A stretch of 64,000 nt of DNA from Chryseobacterium potabilaquae (GTDB taxonomy: Bacteria > Bacteroidota > Bacteroidia > Flavobacteriales > Weeksellaceae): the NCBI RefSeq assembly GCF_902728265.1, contig NZ_CACVBR010000010.1, positions 40,459 to 104,458 on the forward strand. Direction: 5' to 3'. The notes beneath the pieces are model-generated. The model ran no database searches. It was not told the origin of the DNA and worked only from the letters and a program-made list of their open reading frames with translations. Both the position numbers and the translations under genes were made by a program. Of this stretch, positions 44,123-54,368 are shown one piece after another; position 1 is the first letter of the stretch; every line of letters begins with the position of its first letter.

Positions 44123-46900
44123 ATGAATATTTATCAGGATTACATTCAAGAAATTGAAGAACGTAAAAACCAAGGGCTTCATCCAAAGCCCATTGACAGT
44201 GCAGAATTATTAAATGAAATTATTGCACAAATTAAAGATACAGCTAATGAATACAGAGCTGAGTCTCTTACATTTTTTATTTATAATACCCTACCAGGAA
44301 CGACAAGTGCCGCCCGTGTAAAAGCTCAATTTCTAAAAGAAATTATTCTTGGTGATTCTGTCGTAGCCGAAATATCTCCTGCTTTTGCATTTGAATTACT
44401 ATCTCACATGAAAGGAGGTAAATCAATCGAAGTATTACTAGATTTAGCTTTAGGTAATGATATTGTTATTGCCAAAGAAGCTGCAAAAGTTATTAAAACA
44501 CAAGTTTTCCTTTATGAAGCGGATACAAACCGTTTGAAGGATGCATTTAATAGTGATAATGAAATCGCGAAAGAAATTATTGAAAGCTACGCAAAAGCTG
44601 AGTTTTTCACTAAACTTCCAGAAGTAGCGGAAGAAATTAAAGTCGTTACTTTTATCGCAGGTGAAGGAGATATTTCTACAGATTTACTTTCTCCGGGTAA
44701 TCAGGCTCACTCACGTTCAGATCGTGAATTGCATGGTAAATGTATGATTACTCCTCAAGCACAGGAAGAAATCAGAGCTTTGCAGGCTCAATATCCTGAT
44801 GCAAGTGTAATGCTTATCGCTGAAAAAGGAACGATGGGTGTTGGTTCTTCAAGGATGTCAGGAGTAAACAATGTTGCTCTTTGGACAGGTAAACAAGCTA
44901 GCCCTTATGTACCGTTTGTAAATATTGCTCCAATTGTAGGTGGGACAAATGGTATTTCTCCGATCTTCCTTACTACAGTCGACGTTACCGGAGGTATTGG
45001 TATCGACCTTAAAAACTGGGTAAAAAAAGTTGACGAAAACGGAAATCCTCTTCGTAATGAAAATGGAGATGTCATTCTTGAAGAAGCATATTCAGTTGCT
45101 ACAGGAACAGTTTTAACTATTAATACAAAAGAAAAGAAATTATATAACGGAGATAAAGAACTAATCGATCTTTCTAAATCTTTCACTCCGCAAAAAATGG
45201 AATTCATCAAAGCGGGGGGATCGTATGCAATCGTCTTTGGTAAAAAACTACAGACTTTTGCAGCTCAACTTTTAGGGATTGAAGCTCCTGTTGTTTTTGC
45301 TCCGTCAAAAGAAATTTCTCACGAAGGACAGGGTCTTACAGCAGTAGAAAAAATCTTCAATAGAAATGCAGTTGGAACAACACCAGGAAAAGTATTACAT
45401 GCAGGTTCTGATGTTCGTGTACAAGTTAATATTGTTGGTTCTCAGGACACCACTGGTTTAATGACTTCTCAGGAATTAGAATCCATGGCGGCCACAGTTA
45501 TTTCTCCTGTTGTAGATGGTGCTTATCAATCGGGATGCCATACGGCTTCGGTTTGGGATAAGAAAGCTCAGGCTAATATTCCTAAACTTATGAAATTCAT
45601 GAACGATTTCGGTTTAATCACAGCTCGCGACCCGAAAGGTGAATATCACTCAATGACTGATGTTATCCACAAAGTTCTTAATGACATTACTGTGGACGAA
45701 TGGGCAATTATCATCGGAGGAGATTCCCATACGAGAATGTCTAAAGGAGTTGCTTTTGGAGCTGACTCAGGAACCGTAGCTCTTGCATTAGCAACAGGTG
45801 AAGCATCTATGCCAATTCCTGAATCTGTAAAAGTAACTTTCAAAGGTACCATGAAAGAATACATGGATTTCCGTGATGTTGTCCATGCAACTCAAGCTCA
45901 AATGCTTAAACAGTTTGGGGGAGAAAATGTATTCCAAGGTAGGATTATTGAGGTTCATATTGGAACACTTCCTGCTGACCAAGCTTTTACATTTACAGAC
46001 TGGACAGCAGAAATGAAGGCAAAAGCTTCTATCTGTATTTCTCAAGACAATACTTTGATCGAATCATTGGAAATTGCAAAAGGCAGAATCCAGATTATGA
46101 TCGATAAAGGGATGGATAATAAAAATCAGGTTCTTCAGGGATTGATCAACAAAGCAGATAAAAGAATTGCCGAAATTACATCTGGTGAAAAACCATCTTT
46201 AACTCCCGACGCAAATGCTAAATATTATGCTGAAGTAGTTGTTGATCTTGATGTAATTGCTGAACCGATGATTGCCGACCCCGATGTAAACAACGAAGAT
46301 GTTTCTAAAAGATATACTCACGATACCATTAGAGGACTTTCTTACTACGGAGGTGAGAAAAAAGTAGACCTTGGTTTCGTAGGGTCTTGTATGGTTCACA
46401 AAGGTGACTTAAAAATTGTTTCTCAAATGCTTAGGAACCTTGAAAAACAAAACGGTAAAGTTGAATTTAATGCTCCTCTTGTAGTTGCAGCCCCTACATA
46501 TAATATCATTGACGAGTTAAAAGCAGAAGGAGACTGGGAATTATTAGAAAAATATTCTGGCTTTGAATTTGATGATAGTTCTCCTAAGGGGGAAGCCCGT
46601 GTGGAGTACAAAAATGTAATGTATCTCGAACGTCCAGGTTGCAACCTTTGTATGGGGAACCAGGAAAAAGCAGCTAAAGGAGACACCGTAATGGCCACTT
46701 CTACGCGTCTTTTCCAAGGTAGAGTTGTTGAAGATTCTGAACGTAAAAAAGGAGAATCTTTACTTGCTTCAACACCTGTCGTTGTTCTATCCGCCATCAT
46801 TGGGAGAATTCCTAATATAGAGGAATATAAAGCCGCTGTTGAAGGCATTGACCTGACTAAATTTACCCCTCCGATTAAGGAGCTCGTTTTAGTCAAATAA
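44123..46900 (+). CDS. acnB: Aconitate hydratase B / 2-methylisocitrate dehydratase
   Basis: A 925-residue AcnB: N-terminal HEAT-like domain (about 1-160), a swivel domain placed before the core (AcnB order), then the catalytic part with GGDSHTRMSKG, the cluster cysteines in VGSCMVH and RPGCNLCMGNQ. It interconverts citrate and isocitrate with a 4Fe-4S cluster and may also act on 2-methylcitrate. A second, unrelated-architecture aconitase follows 59 bases later. Confidence 0.96.
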   Translation: MNIYQDYIQEIEERKNQGLHPKPIDSAELLNEIIAQIKDTANEYRAESLTFFIYNTLPGTTSAARVKAQFLKEIILGDSVVAEISPAFAFELLSHMKGGKSIEVLLDLALGNDIVIAKEAAKVIKTQVFLYEADTNRLKDAFNSDNEIAKEIIESYAKAEFFTKLPEVAEEIKVVTFIAGEGDISTDLLSPGNQAHSRSDRELHGKCMITPQAQEEIRALQAQYPDASVMLIAEKGTMGVGSSRMSGVNNVALWTGKQASPYVPFVNIAPIVGGTNGISPIFLTTVDVTGGIGIDLKNWVKKVDENGNPLRNENGDVILEEAYSVATGTVLTINTKEKKLYNGDKELIDLSKSFTPQKMEFIKAGGSYAIVFGKKLQTFAAQLLGIEAPVVFAPSKEISHEGQGLTAVEKIFNRNAVGTTPGKVLHAGSDVRVQVNIVGSQDTTGLMTSQELESMAATVISPVVDGAYQSGCHTASVWDKKAQANIPKLMKFMNDFGLITARDPKGEYHSMTDVIHKVLNDITVDEWAIIIGGDSHTRMSKGVAFGADSGTVALALATGEASMPIPESVKVTFKGTMKEYMDFRDVVHATQAQMLKQFGGENVFQGRIIEVHIGTLPADQAFTFTDWTAEMKAKASICISQDNTLIESLEIAKGRIQIMIDKGMDNKNQVLQGLINKADKRIAEITSGEKPSLTPDANAKYYAEVVVDLDVIAEPMIADPDVNNEDVSKRYTHDTIRGLSYYGGEKKVDLGFVGSCMVHKGDLKIVSQMLRNLEKQNGKVEFNAPLVVAAPTYNIIDELKAEGDWELLEKYSGFEFDDSSPKGEARVEYKNVMYLERPGCNLCMGNQEKAAKGDTVMATSTRLFQGRVVEDSERKKGESLLASTPVVVLSAIIGRIPNIEEYKAAVEGIDLTKFTPPIKELVLVK

Positions 46901-46959
46901 TTAATCATTGATTTTCCAGCTTCCAATACATGTAAAATACAAACATTAATTTAAAAGAT

Positions 46960-49230
46960 ATGACATTTGATATTAATATGATTAAAAAAGTGTATGAACG
47001 TTATCCTGAAAGAATTGCAGCGGCCAGACAAGTCGTAGGAAAACCCCTCACTTTATCAGAAAAAATATTATACACCCACCTTTGGGAGGGTAATGTTACT
47101 CAAGTCTACGAGAGAGGAAATTCTTATGTAGATTTCGCTCCGGACAGAGTAGCAATGCAGGATGCAACTGCACAGATGGCTCTTTTACAGTTTATGCAAG
47201 CTGGAAAAAGTAAAGTAGCAGTTCCTTCTACAGCTCATGCAGATCACTTAATCCAAGCAAAAGTGGGTGCTGATAAGGATCTACAGGAAGGAATTAACAA
47301 AAACTCTGAGGTGTTCAACTTCCTGAGTTCTGTTTGTGATAAATATGGAATTGGCTTCTGGAAACCCGGAGCAGGAATTATTCACCAGGTTGTATTAGAA
47401 AATTATGCTTTCCCGGGAGGTATGATGATTGGTACTGACTCTCATACAGTAAATGCAGGTGGTTTAGGAATGGTGGCTATTGGTGTGGGAGGTGCTGATG
47501 CAGTTGATGTAATGGCAGGAATGGCATGGGAACTTAAAATGCCTAAACTTATCGGTGTAAAGTTAACCGGTAAAATGTCTGGATGGACCTCAGCAAAAGA
47601 TGTTATATTAAAAGTAGCAGGAATTCTTACCGTAAAAGGAGGAACAGGATGTATTGTAGAATATTTTGGAGAAGGAGCAGAATCTCTTTCAGCAACAGGT
47701 AAAGGAACAATTTGCAACATGGGCGCTGAAATTGGAGCGACCACTTCTACATTTGGATATGATGATTCAATGAGAAGGTATTTAACTGCTACGGGAAGAC
47801 AAGATGTAGTAGATGCAGCTGATAAAATTTCTGAGCACTTAACAGGCGATGCAGAAGTATATGCAAATCCTGAACAATATTTTGATCAAGTTATTGAAAT
47901 TAATCTTTCTGAATTAGCTCCTCATTTAAATGGACCTTTCACTCCGGATTTAGCAACTCCAGTTTCTGAATTCAGAGCTAAAGCAGAGGCAAATGGATGG
48001 CCTCTTGAAGTAGAATGGGCTTTGATTGGTTCTTGTACGAATTCTTCTTACGAAGATTTATCAAGAGCAGCCTCTATCGTTGAAGATGCTGTTGCTAAAG
48101 GAGTAAAACCAAAAGCAATCTTAGGGATCAACCCAGGTTCAGAGCAAGTGAAATTCACAGCAGAAAGAGATGGATTCTTAGATTCTTTTAGAAAATTTGA
48201 AAACGCTAGAATCTTTACAAACGCTTGTGGACCTTGTATTGGGCAATGGGATAGAGAAGGCGCTGAAAAAGGGGAGAAAAACTCAATTATTCACTCTTTC
48301 AACCGAAACTTTGCAAAAAGAGCAGATGGTAACCCAAATACTCATGCGTTTGTAGCCTCTCCTGAAATGGTAGCTGCGGTGGCTATCTCAGGAAGATTAG
48401 ACTTCAATCCTATTACAGATACTTTAACAAACGAAGCTGGAGAACAAATAAAATTAGATGAACCGAAAGGGTTTGAATTACCGGCTAAAGGGTTTGCTGT
48501 AGGAGATAACGGATATCAAGCACCTTCTGAGGATGGATCTAGTGTTATCGTAAATGTGAACCCAACCTCAGACAGACTTCAGTTATTAGAAGAATTTCCG
48601 GCCTGGGATGGTAAAAACATTACCGGAGCTAGACTTTTGATCAAAGCTTTCGGAAAATGTACAACGGACCATATTTCTATGGCAGGGCCATGGTTGAAAT
48701 ATAGAGGTCATCTTGATAATATTTCAAACAACATGTTAATTGGAGCTGTAAATGCCTTTAATATGGAAACCAATAATGTGAAAAATGTTTTAACCGGAGA
48801 ACACGGAGAGGTTCCAGCTGTACAAAGAGCATATAAAGCCGCAGGTGTACCTTCTATAGTTGTAGGAGACCAAAATTACGGGGAAGGCTCTTCAAGAGAA
48901 CATGCTGCAATGGAACCAAGACATCTTGGTGTAAAAGCTGTTCTTGTAAAATCATTCGCAAGAATCCACGAAACAAACCTTAAAAAACAAGGTATGTTAG
49001 GCTTAACTTTTGCAAACGAGACTGATTATGATAAAATTCAGGAAGATGACGTGATCAATTTCTTAGATCTTGACCAATTTGCCCCTGGAAAACAATTAAC
49101 TTTAGAATTTATCCACTCCGATGGAACTAAAGACATTATTATGGCAAACCATACTTATAACAGCCAGCAAATCGATTGGTTCAAAGCCGGTTCTGCATTG
49201 AATTTGATCAAACACCAAGAGAAAAATTAA
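46960..49230 (+). CDS. Aconitate hydratase (AcnA/mitochondrial-like)
   Basis: A 756-residue aconitase with the swivel domain at the C-terminus: [13 protein letters not shown], cluster cysteines in [12 protein letters not shown] and ACGPCIGQW, and [15 protein letters not shown] in the swivel domain. The ~750-residue length resembles mitochondrial aconitase rather than ~890-residue bacterial AcnA. It catalyses the same step as acnB directly upstream. The pair ends at a strong terminator. Confidence 0.95.
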   Translation: MTFDINMIKKVYERYPERIAAARQVVGKPLTLSEKILYTHLWEGNVTQVYERGNSYVDFAPDRVAMQDATAQMALLQFMQAGKSKVAVPSTAHADHLIQAKVGADKDLQEGINKNSEVFNFLSSVCDKYGIGFWKPGAGIIHQVVLENYAFPGGMMIGTDSHTVNAGGLGMVAIGVGGADAVDVMAGMAWELKMPKLIGVKLTGKMSGWTSAKDVILKVAGILTVKGGTGCIVEYFGEGAESLSATGKGTICNMGAEIGATTSTFGYDDSMRRYLTATGRQDVVDAADKISEHLTGDAEVYANPEQYFDQVIEINLSELAPHLNGPFTPDLATPVSEFRAKAEANGWPLEVEWALIGSCTNSSYEDLSRAASIVEDAVAKGVKPKAILGINPGSEQVKFTAERDGFLDSFRKFENARIFTNACGPCIGQWDREGAEKGEKNSIIHSFNRNFAKRADGNPNTHAFVASPEMVAAVAISGRLDFNPITDTLTNEAGEQIKLDEPKGFELPAKGFAVGDNGYQAPSEDGSSVIVNVNPTSDRLQLLEEFPAWDGKNITGARLLIKAFGKCTTDHISMAGPWLKYRGHLDNISNNMLIGAVNAFNMETNNVKNVLTGEHGEVPAVQRAYKAAGVPSIVVGDQNYGEGSSREHAAMEPRHLGVKAVLVKSFARIHETNLKKQGMLGLTFANETDYDKIQEDDVINFLDLDQFAPGKQLTLEFIHSDGTKDIIMANHTYNSQQIDWFKAGSALNLIKHQEKN

Positions 49231-49255
49231 TTGTTAGATTTAATTAATCATAGAG

Positions 49256-49290
49256 AAAACAGCTTCAATTGAAGCTGTTTTTTATTTTTA
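49256..49290 (+). terminator. Terminator after the aconitase pair
   Basis: Perfect 11-bp inverted repeat (49256-49266 and 49271-49281), AATT loop, followed by TTATTTTTA. Confidence 0.85.
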
Positions 49291-49412
49291 GTCTACCGAT
49301 TCAATAAGCCTTCTATTACTTTACTTATAAAAAAGAAAAAGGCCTTTAAAACATATAATTATGTAACAAAACAATTTTTTCTGCGTCTAACATAATAACA
49401 TTAAAAAACATT

Positions 49413-51629
49413 ATGAAAAAGACTGTATTTATTTTATCACTGTTAATTCATACTGTGGCATATTCACAAGAAAAAAGCACCAGTCAGGTTAAAGAAAAAC
49501 AGATAGAAGGAGTTACCATTACCAAGACAAAAAAGGCTGTTGAACAAAAAGCAGATCGCACTATTTTTGACTTTTCAGAACAACCTCAACTTAATAACGG
49601 AAATGTTCTTGAAGGAATAAAAAAACTTCCAGGCCTAGTTTCTACCGATATAGCCGGAATGATGTATCAAGGAAAAATGTTGGATGTATACCTTAATGGG
49701 AGGCCCTTAAACATCACTTCTAATGAATTAAATTCTTTTTTAGAAGGAATGCCTGCCAATTCCGTAGACCGAATTGAAGTCATTACCCAACCGGGAGCAG
49801 AATTTCCTGCAACTTCGGGAGGAGCTATCATGAATATTATCACAAACAAAAATGCTAATAAATATTTAACAGCAACCTATTCCGGAAATTATTCTTTTAC
49901 AAATTACGACAAATTCAGGAGCCGCACGAGTAACTCCTTGAATTTAAATGCTAGAAATAAATATTTCGGATGGCAGCTTAATATCGGACAAAACTATAGG
50001 GAGAGCATGATGAATACCATGCAGGATATTCTATTAAATACCAATAGTGACAGGATTGGACGTGGATATTTTGCAAAATCCGGAATTACTTTTGATTTAG
50101 GACAAGATAGATTATTATTAAACTACGATATTTATCACAATAACAACGATAACTATGCATCAAGTAAAGGTCTAGCAGATATTCTAACACAAAGAAATCC
50201 TGATATTTATAAAGAACTTGACTTTACTGCATTAGATGCTTCTCGAACTAATAGCCTGAGACAAGAAGCAGTAGTTACTTATCAAAAAAGATTTACTGAC
50301 AAATCTCAAAAACTTGATTTTCAATTCGGATACACAAGATCTAATAATAAATTCTCTCAAGACAATTTTTTCCGACAAGGTATTTTCACTCAATCAAATG
50401 AAGATTACTTTTTTCCGGGGGAAAAAGATATTTTAAATAACAAATCCGACATGAGAGTGGCTAACTTTAAGGTCGATTACTCTCAACCTATAGAAATCCT
50501 TGATGGTGGAAAAGTAAGCTTTGGAGGACTCTACGAAAGACAAGATTTTGATACGGAAAGTAAAGGTCTAACCAATCTTGAATATCAAAGACAAACTGCT
50601 TCAACCTATTTAGAATTTCAGGCTAAATTGAAAAAATTTGACTTTATCTTAGGAGCACGAGCCGAAAATTATGATATTTCCGGAATTACCAGAGTTGATA
50701 GTGCAGGGACTATCCTTCAGGATAAGCTTATTCCTTTCAAAAAGTTCAAGCTATTCCCCAACGCCAGTGTACAATATAACTTAATGAATCAAGTGTATGT
50801 GGCTGCTAATTATAATAAAAAGATTAGCTTACCTAGTATTTCTGCCCTGAACCCCAATAATGTTATATTCTCGGGTCCTAATACACAAATCAATGGAAAC
50901 CCTAATCTTCAGCCTACCATTTTTGATAATTATGAAATAAAAGTTTCAGCTTTTGATTATGCTTTTATTGGATATAGTGTAAGCTCCGCCAAAAATCAAG
51001 TAGCTCAGATCGTTAAAAAGGAGGGTAAAAACCTTTTCAATGAACAGGTGAATATTTCGAATATGAGAATTCACAATTTTAATGTAGGTCTCCCTGTTCC
51101 TTTCATGATTTTCAGCAAACCCATGAGTGAAATTATGAAGTTTGATTTTAACCCTGATAAAATTAATTTCATGTATTTGTATGCAGGATACCAAAAACAT
51201 GAAATTGATAATGTAAATAATAAAGGATTTTGGATTTTTAATGTCATGACTCAATTAATTTTGCCAAAGGAAATTAAATTAACCGCAAATTATAGTTATT
51301 TGACACCAAAGGCCGGATATTTTTATTTTACTGCAGAAAAGCCATTTAATAATAGTTTTGATATTACATTGACTAAAAAGTTTATGAGTAATCGTCTTAC
51401 CGTTTCTGTTTTTGCTAACGATATATTCAATGGACAGGTAATGCAAGTGCGTTCAAATCCTCCTTCAGGAGAAGCAGTCGTATTAAGAAGTAAATATGAT
51501 ACTCGAAATTTTGGATTATCTATTAATTACAAAATTCCTACTCGAAATAAATTGGCAAAAGAAGATCCTAATATATTGAACCAAACTAAAAAAGAGGAAA
51601 GTGGAAGTGTAATACAACAAGTACAATAA
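49413..51629 (+). CDS. Outer-membrane beta-barrel receptor (TonB-dependent family, plug-containing)
   Basis: A 738-residue protein with signal peptide (cleavage near AYSQ) and a plug domain (LEGIKKLPGLVSTDIAG, DRIEVITQPGAEFPATSGG). The barrel belongs to the Bacteroidetes outer-membrane beta-barrel family, with an aromatic-rich second half. There is no carboxypeptidase-like N-terminal domain. No riboswitch or operon partner identifies the ligand. It is flanked by terminators on both sides, so monocistronic. Confidence 0.88.
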   Translation: MKKTVFILSLLIHTVAYSQEKSTSQVKEKQIEGVTITKTKKAVEQKADRTIFDFSEQPQLNNGNVLEGIKKLPGLVSTDIAGMMYQGKMLDVYLNGRPLNITSNELNSFLEGMPANSVDRIEVITQPGAEFPATSGGAIMNIITNKNANKYLTATYSGNYSFTNYDKFRSRTSNSLNLNARNKYFGWQLNIGQNYRESMMNTMQDILLNTNSDRIGRGYFAKSGITFDLGQDRLLLNYDIYHNNNDNYASSKGLADILTQRNPDIYKELDFTALDASRTNSLRQEAVVTYQKRFTDKSQKLDFQFGYTRSNNKFSQDNFFRQGIFTQSNEDYFFPGEKDILNNKSDMRVANFKVDYSQPIEILDGGKVSFGGLYERQDFDTESKGLTNLEYQRQTASTYLEFQAKLKKFDFILGARAENYDISGITRVDSAGTILQDKLIPFKKFKLFPNASVQYNLMNQVYVAANYNKKISLPSISALNPNNVIFSGPNTQINGNPNLQPTIFDNYEIKVSAFDYAFIGYSVSSAKNQVAQIVKKEGKNLFNEQVNISNMRIHNFNVGLPVPFMIFSKPMSEIMKFDFNPDKINFMYLYAGYQKHEIDNVNNKGFWIFNVMTQLILPKEIKLTANYSYLTPKAGYFYFTAEKPFNNSFDITLTKKFMSNRLTVSVFANDIFNGQVMQVRSNPPSGEAVVLRSKYDTRNFGLSINYKIPTRNKLAKEDPNILNQTKKEESGSVIQQVQ

Positions 51630-51652
51630 AAAAACTATCCCCAATATATAAG

Positions 51653-51690
51653 CTGCCCCAAAAAGGATCTCTTTTTGGGGCAGTTTTTAT
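51653..51690. terminator. Bidirectional terminator, receptor / pseudouridine synthase
   Basis: Perfect 13-bp inverted repeat (51653-51665 and 51671-51683), 5-base loop, TTTTT tail on the plus strand. It overlaps the last bases of the minus-strand gene. Confidence 0.85.
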
Positions 51691-52361
51691 TCGCAAACTC
51701 TCCAAACCGCATCATTTTGAGGAACAGAAGCAATAATTGCAAGATTTTCTTTTGTAACAGGATGGATAAATTCTAATTTCCTTGCATGAAGATTAATTCC
51801 TCCATCAGGGTTAGACCGTGGCGAGCCATATTTAAGATCTCCTTTAATAGGAACTCCAATTTTTGATAATTGCGCTCGAATTTGATGGTGTCTTCCCGTT
51901 TCAAGATTAATTTCAAGAAGCTGATAGTTCTCTAAAGTCTTTATTATAGTATAGCTTAAAATAGCCTCCTTTGCACCTTCTGTAAGCTTTGGAAAAACTA
52001 TAGCCTTATTATTTTTTTCGTTTTTCTTCAAATAATGAACTAGTCTTTGTTTTGGGAAAATTTCTTCTTTAGCAACAACTGCCCAATACGTTTTTTTAAT
52101 TTCTCTATTTTTAACCATCTGAGTCAGACGGGAAAGCGCTTTAGAAGTTTTAGCATAAATGACTAACCCTGAAGTTGGCCGATCTATACGATGAACCAAA
52201 CCAAGGAAAACATTTCCCGGTTTAGCATCTCTTACTTTTATATAGTTTTTTATTGATTCAAGTAACGACTCATCTCCAGTCTTATCACCTTGTACAAGCT
52301 GGCCCACTTTTTTATTAATAACTAAAAGATGATTATCTTCATATACAATCTGTTCTTCCAT
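51687..52361 (-). CDS. RluA-family RNA pseudouridine synthase
   Basis: A 224-residue catalytic domain without an S4 domain. The catalytic Asp60 is in LVHRIDRPTSGLV; LETGRHHQIRAQLS and LHARKLEF are the other signatures. It isomerises uridines in rRNA or tRNA; the exact target cannot be read. It lies in a minus-strand group with a small membrane protein and panB, each 3 bases apart. Confidence 0.93.
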   Translation of the reverse strand: MEEQIVYEDNHLLVINKKVGQLVQGDKTGDESLLESIKNYIKVRDAKPGNVFLGLVHRIDRPTSGLVIYAKTSKALSRLTQMVKNREIKKTYWAVVAKEEIFPKQRLVHYLKKNEKNNKAIVFPKLTEGAKEAILSYTIIKTLENYQLLEINLETGRHHQIRAQLSKIGVPIKGDLKYGSPRSNPDGGINLHARKLEFIHPVTKENLAIIASVPQNDAVWRVCE

Positions 52362-52364
52362 GAC

Positions 52365-52688
52365 TTATTGGCGATACCTTGGTCTATTAGAGAATGAAAG
52401 AATAATCCCAGCTAGAAGCCCAATTGTTTTGAGTAATGAAAGCTTTGAATCTGCCGGAAAAAAAGCACCTACTATACATATTATCGCTGCTGCATACATC
52501 GCATATGTAAAGTTTTTATTCGTCAAAAGAGGAGCTTGCAAGAAAAAACTAGCTCCAATCAATACATAAAAAATTTTTCGAGATAGTAAGTCATTAATTT
52601 CTGGAGAAAAAAATTTGAACCATCCTGTTGCCAAGCAAACTAAAGCTGCAATAGATAAAATTCCTTGAATAGATTGTTGATTTTTCAT
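52365..52688 (-). CDS. Small four-helix membrane protein
   Basis: A 107-residue protein with four hydrophobic segments (about 8-24, 36-54, 60-78, 84-100) and no recognised motif. It lies between panB and the pseudouridine synthase, with 3-base gaps on each side. Confidence 0.72.
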   Translation of the reverse strand: MKNQQSIQGILSIAALVCLATGWFKFFSPEINDLLSRKIFYVLIGASFFLQAPLLTNKNFTYAMYAAAIICIVGAFFPADSKLSLLKTIGLLAGIILSFSNRPRYRQ

Positions 52689-52691
52689 TAA

Positions 52692-53507
52692 TTAGTAGCT
52701 TTCGTTTTCATTAGGGAAGTTAGCACTCTTAACATCTTTCACATATTGAGATACCGCTCCTGTAATTTCAGTATATAAATCAAGATATCTTCTTAAAAAC
52801 TTAGGACTGAATCCTTTATTCATTCCTACCATATCATGATACACCAATACTTGTCCATCACAATCAACCCCTGCCCCAATTCCTATAGTGGGAATAGAAA
52901 TACTTTCTGTTACTTTTTTAGCAAGATCTGCCGGAATTTTTTCCAACACTACTGAAAAACAGCCTAATTCCTCTAAAATTTTAGCATCTTCTATCAGCTT
53001 TTCTGCTTCCGCATCTTCTTTAGCCCTTACTTTATATGTTCCAAATTTATAGATAGATTGGGGAGTCAAACCTAAATGTCCCATTACAGGAATTCCTGCA
53101 TTAACAATTTTTTTAATTGATTTTGAAATTTCTTTCCCTCCTTCAATTTTCACAGCATGTGCACCTCCTTCCTTCATCATCCTTACAGCAGATTCCAACG
53201 CTTTTTCCGGATTACTTTGATATGTTCCAAATGGAAGATCTGCGACAATTAAGGCTCTATCAATTCCTCTTACCACACTTTGAGCATGATAAATCATCTG
53301 TTCCAAGGTAATAGGTAAAGTTGTTTCATAACCTGCCATTACATTCGCTGCAGAGTCTCCTATCAGTACAGCGTCAACTCCGCCAGCATCGACCATCTTC
53401 GCCGTAGTATAGTCATATGCCGTAAGCATCGTTATTTTCTCCTTGTCAAATTTCATTTTACGCAAGGTTTCAGTTGTAACTTTTTTAATTTCAGAATGAA
53501 CAGACAT
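52692..53507 (-). CDS. panB: 3-methyl-2-oxobutanoate hydroxymethyltransferase
   Basis: A 271-residue TIM-barrel enzyme: [24 protein letters not shown] (metal-binding Asp), [15 protein letters not shown] and [15 protein letters not shown]. It makes ketopantoate for pantothenate and CoA synthesis. It heads a three-gene minus-strand group. Confidence 0.96.
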   Translation of the reverse strand: MSVHSEIKKVTTETLRKMKFDKEKITMLTAYDYTTAKMVDAGGVDAVLIGDSAANVMAGYETTLPITLEQMIYHAQSVVRGIDRALIVADLPFGTYQSNPEKALESAVRMMKEGGAHAVKIEGGKEISKSIKKIVNAGIPVMGHLGLTPQSIYKFGTYKVRAKEDAEAEKLIEDAKILEELGCFSVVLEKIPADLAKKVTESISIPTIGIGAGVDCDGQVLVYHDMVGMNKGFSPKFLRRYLDLYTEITGAVSQYVKDVKSANFPNENESY

Positions 53508-53536
53508 GATTAAATATATGTTTTTATTAAAGTTAA

Positions 53537-53556
53537 AAGTCGGCTTCCGCCGACTT
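53537..53556 (-). terminator. Terminator after the Crp/Fnr gene
   Basis: Perfect 8-bp GC-containing arms with a TTCC loop, followed on the minus strand by TTAACTTTAA (together with the stem end, TTTTAACTTT). Confidence 0.6.
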
Positions 53557-53571
53557 GATTTGTATAAGATT

Positions 53572-54285
53572 TTATAAAACTACGTGCCCTAGTTTCATGA
53601 GCTTGTCATGATTGAGAATTTTAATGTTTCTTCCATCCACTTCAATCAGATTATCTTGTTTGAATTCAGAAATCAATCTAATTGCACTTTCGGTTGCGGT
53701 GCCAATAATATTAGCAATTTCTTCTCTCGTTAAAGTAATTTTTATAAACCCTTCAGGGTCTACCCCTAATTTCTGCTCTAAAAGTATTAAAATTTCAGCA
53801 AGCCTTTCTCTTACTGTCTTTTGAGCTAAGAATGTAATCGTATTAGAGGACTCTCCTAATTCATAAGCAATTTTCTGTAACATAACGAAAGAAAGTTGAG
53901 GATCAACTTCTAAAAGGTACATAAAAACTTCGGCTGGGAGAAAAGTACATTCTATGTCTGTCATAGCCTCAGCCTTTGCCTGAAAATTTTCACCACAAAG
54001 CAAAGAACGATATCCGATGATATCTCCTTCTTTAATAAATCTTAAAATTTGATCTTTTCCGAATGCACCTGACTTTGATAATTTTGCAGCACCTTTTTCT
54101 AGAACAAAAACACCTTTTGGAATTTCTCCATCTTCAAAAATAATATCATGTTTTTGAAAACTAAACTTCTTTTTAGCGCTAATGTATTTCTCATAATCTG
54201 TGTTAGAAAGTCTTCCTTTAAATGATTTATCATTAAAAACTCTGGCAAACCTCTCTTCAATGGCAATCTGTTGTTCTTGCGACAT
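53572..54285 (-). CDS. Crp/Fnr-family transcriptional regulator
   Basis: A 237-residue regulator: cyclic-nucleotide-binding-fold sensor (about 25-150), long dimer helix and a C-terminal winged HTH. The recognition helix [12 protein letters not shown] keeps the Glu-x3-Arg pair used by FNR and CRP to read TGAT/TGTGA half-sites. There is no N-terminal cysteine cluster, so it is unlikely to be an oxygen sensor of the E. coli FNR kind. It is divergent from the cbb3 oxidase locus, with an FNR-box-like palindrome just before its own start. Confidence 0.9.
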   Translation of the reverse strand: MSQEQQIAIEERFARVFNDKSFKGRLSNTDYEKYISAKKKFSFQKHDIIFEDGEIPKGVFVLEKGAAKLSKSGAFGKDQILRFIKEGDIIGYRSLLCGENFQAKAEAMTDIECTFLPAEVFMYLLEVDPQLSFVMLQKIAYELGESSNTITFLAQKTVRERLAEILILLEQKLGVDPEGFIKITLTREEIANIIGTATESAIRLISEFKQDNLIEVDGRNIKILNHDKLMKLGHVVL

Positions 54286-54291
54286 TTTATA

Positions 54292-54303
54292 TGATATTTA
54301 TCA
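54292..54303. promoter_or_regulatory. FNR-box-like palindrome TGAT-N4-ATCA
   Basis: TGATATTTATCA is a perfect TGAT-N4-ATCA dyad, the core of the FNR/CRP-family half-site pair TTGAT-N4-ATCAA. It lies 6 bases before the ATG of the minus-strand Crp/Fnr gene and 66 bases before ccoI. Confidence 0.5.
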
Positions 54304-54346
54304 CAAAAATAGAACTTTTTAAATCGATAAACAAAAAAAAATGTTA

Positions 54347-54354
54347 TAATTTTG
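54347..54354 (+). promoter_or_regulatory. Candidate -7 box of ccoI
   Basis: TAATTTTG matches TAnnTTTG; transcription would begin near 54360, giving a leader of about 9 bases. No good -33 box is seen, which would fit an activated promoter. Confidence 0.45.
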
Positions 54355-54368
54355 TAGTTCAATAATTT

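Noticed and set aside
46423..46926. 167-codon minus-strand open frame opposite the end of acnB
   Set aside because: It is antisense to a certain aconitase gene, shows no recognisable protein features and reflects codon structure of the real gene.
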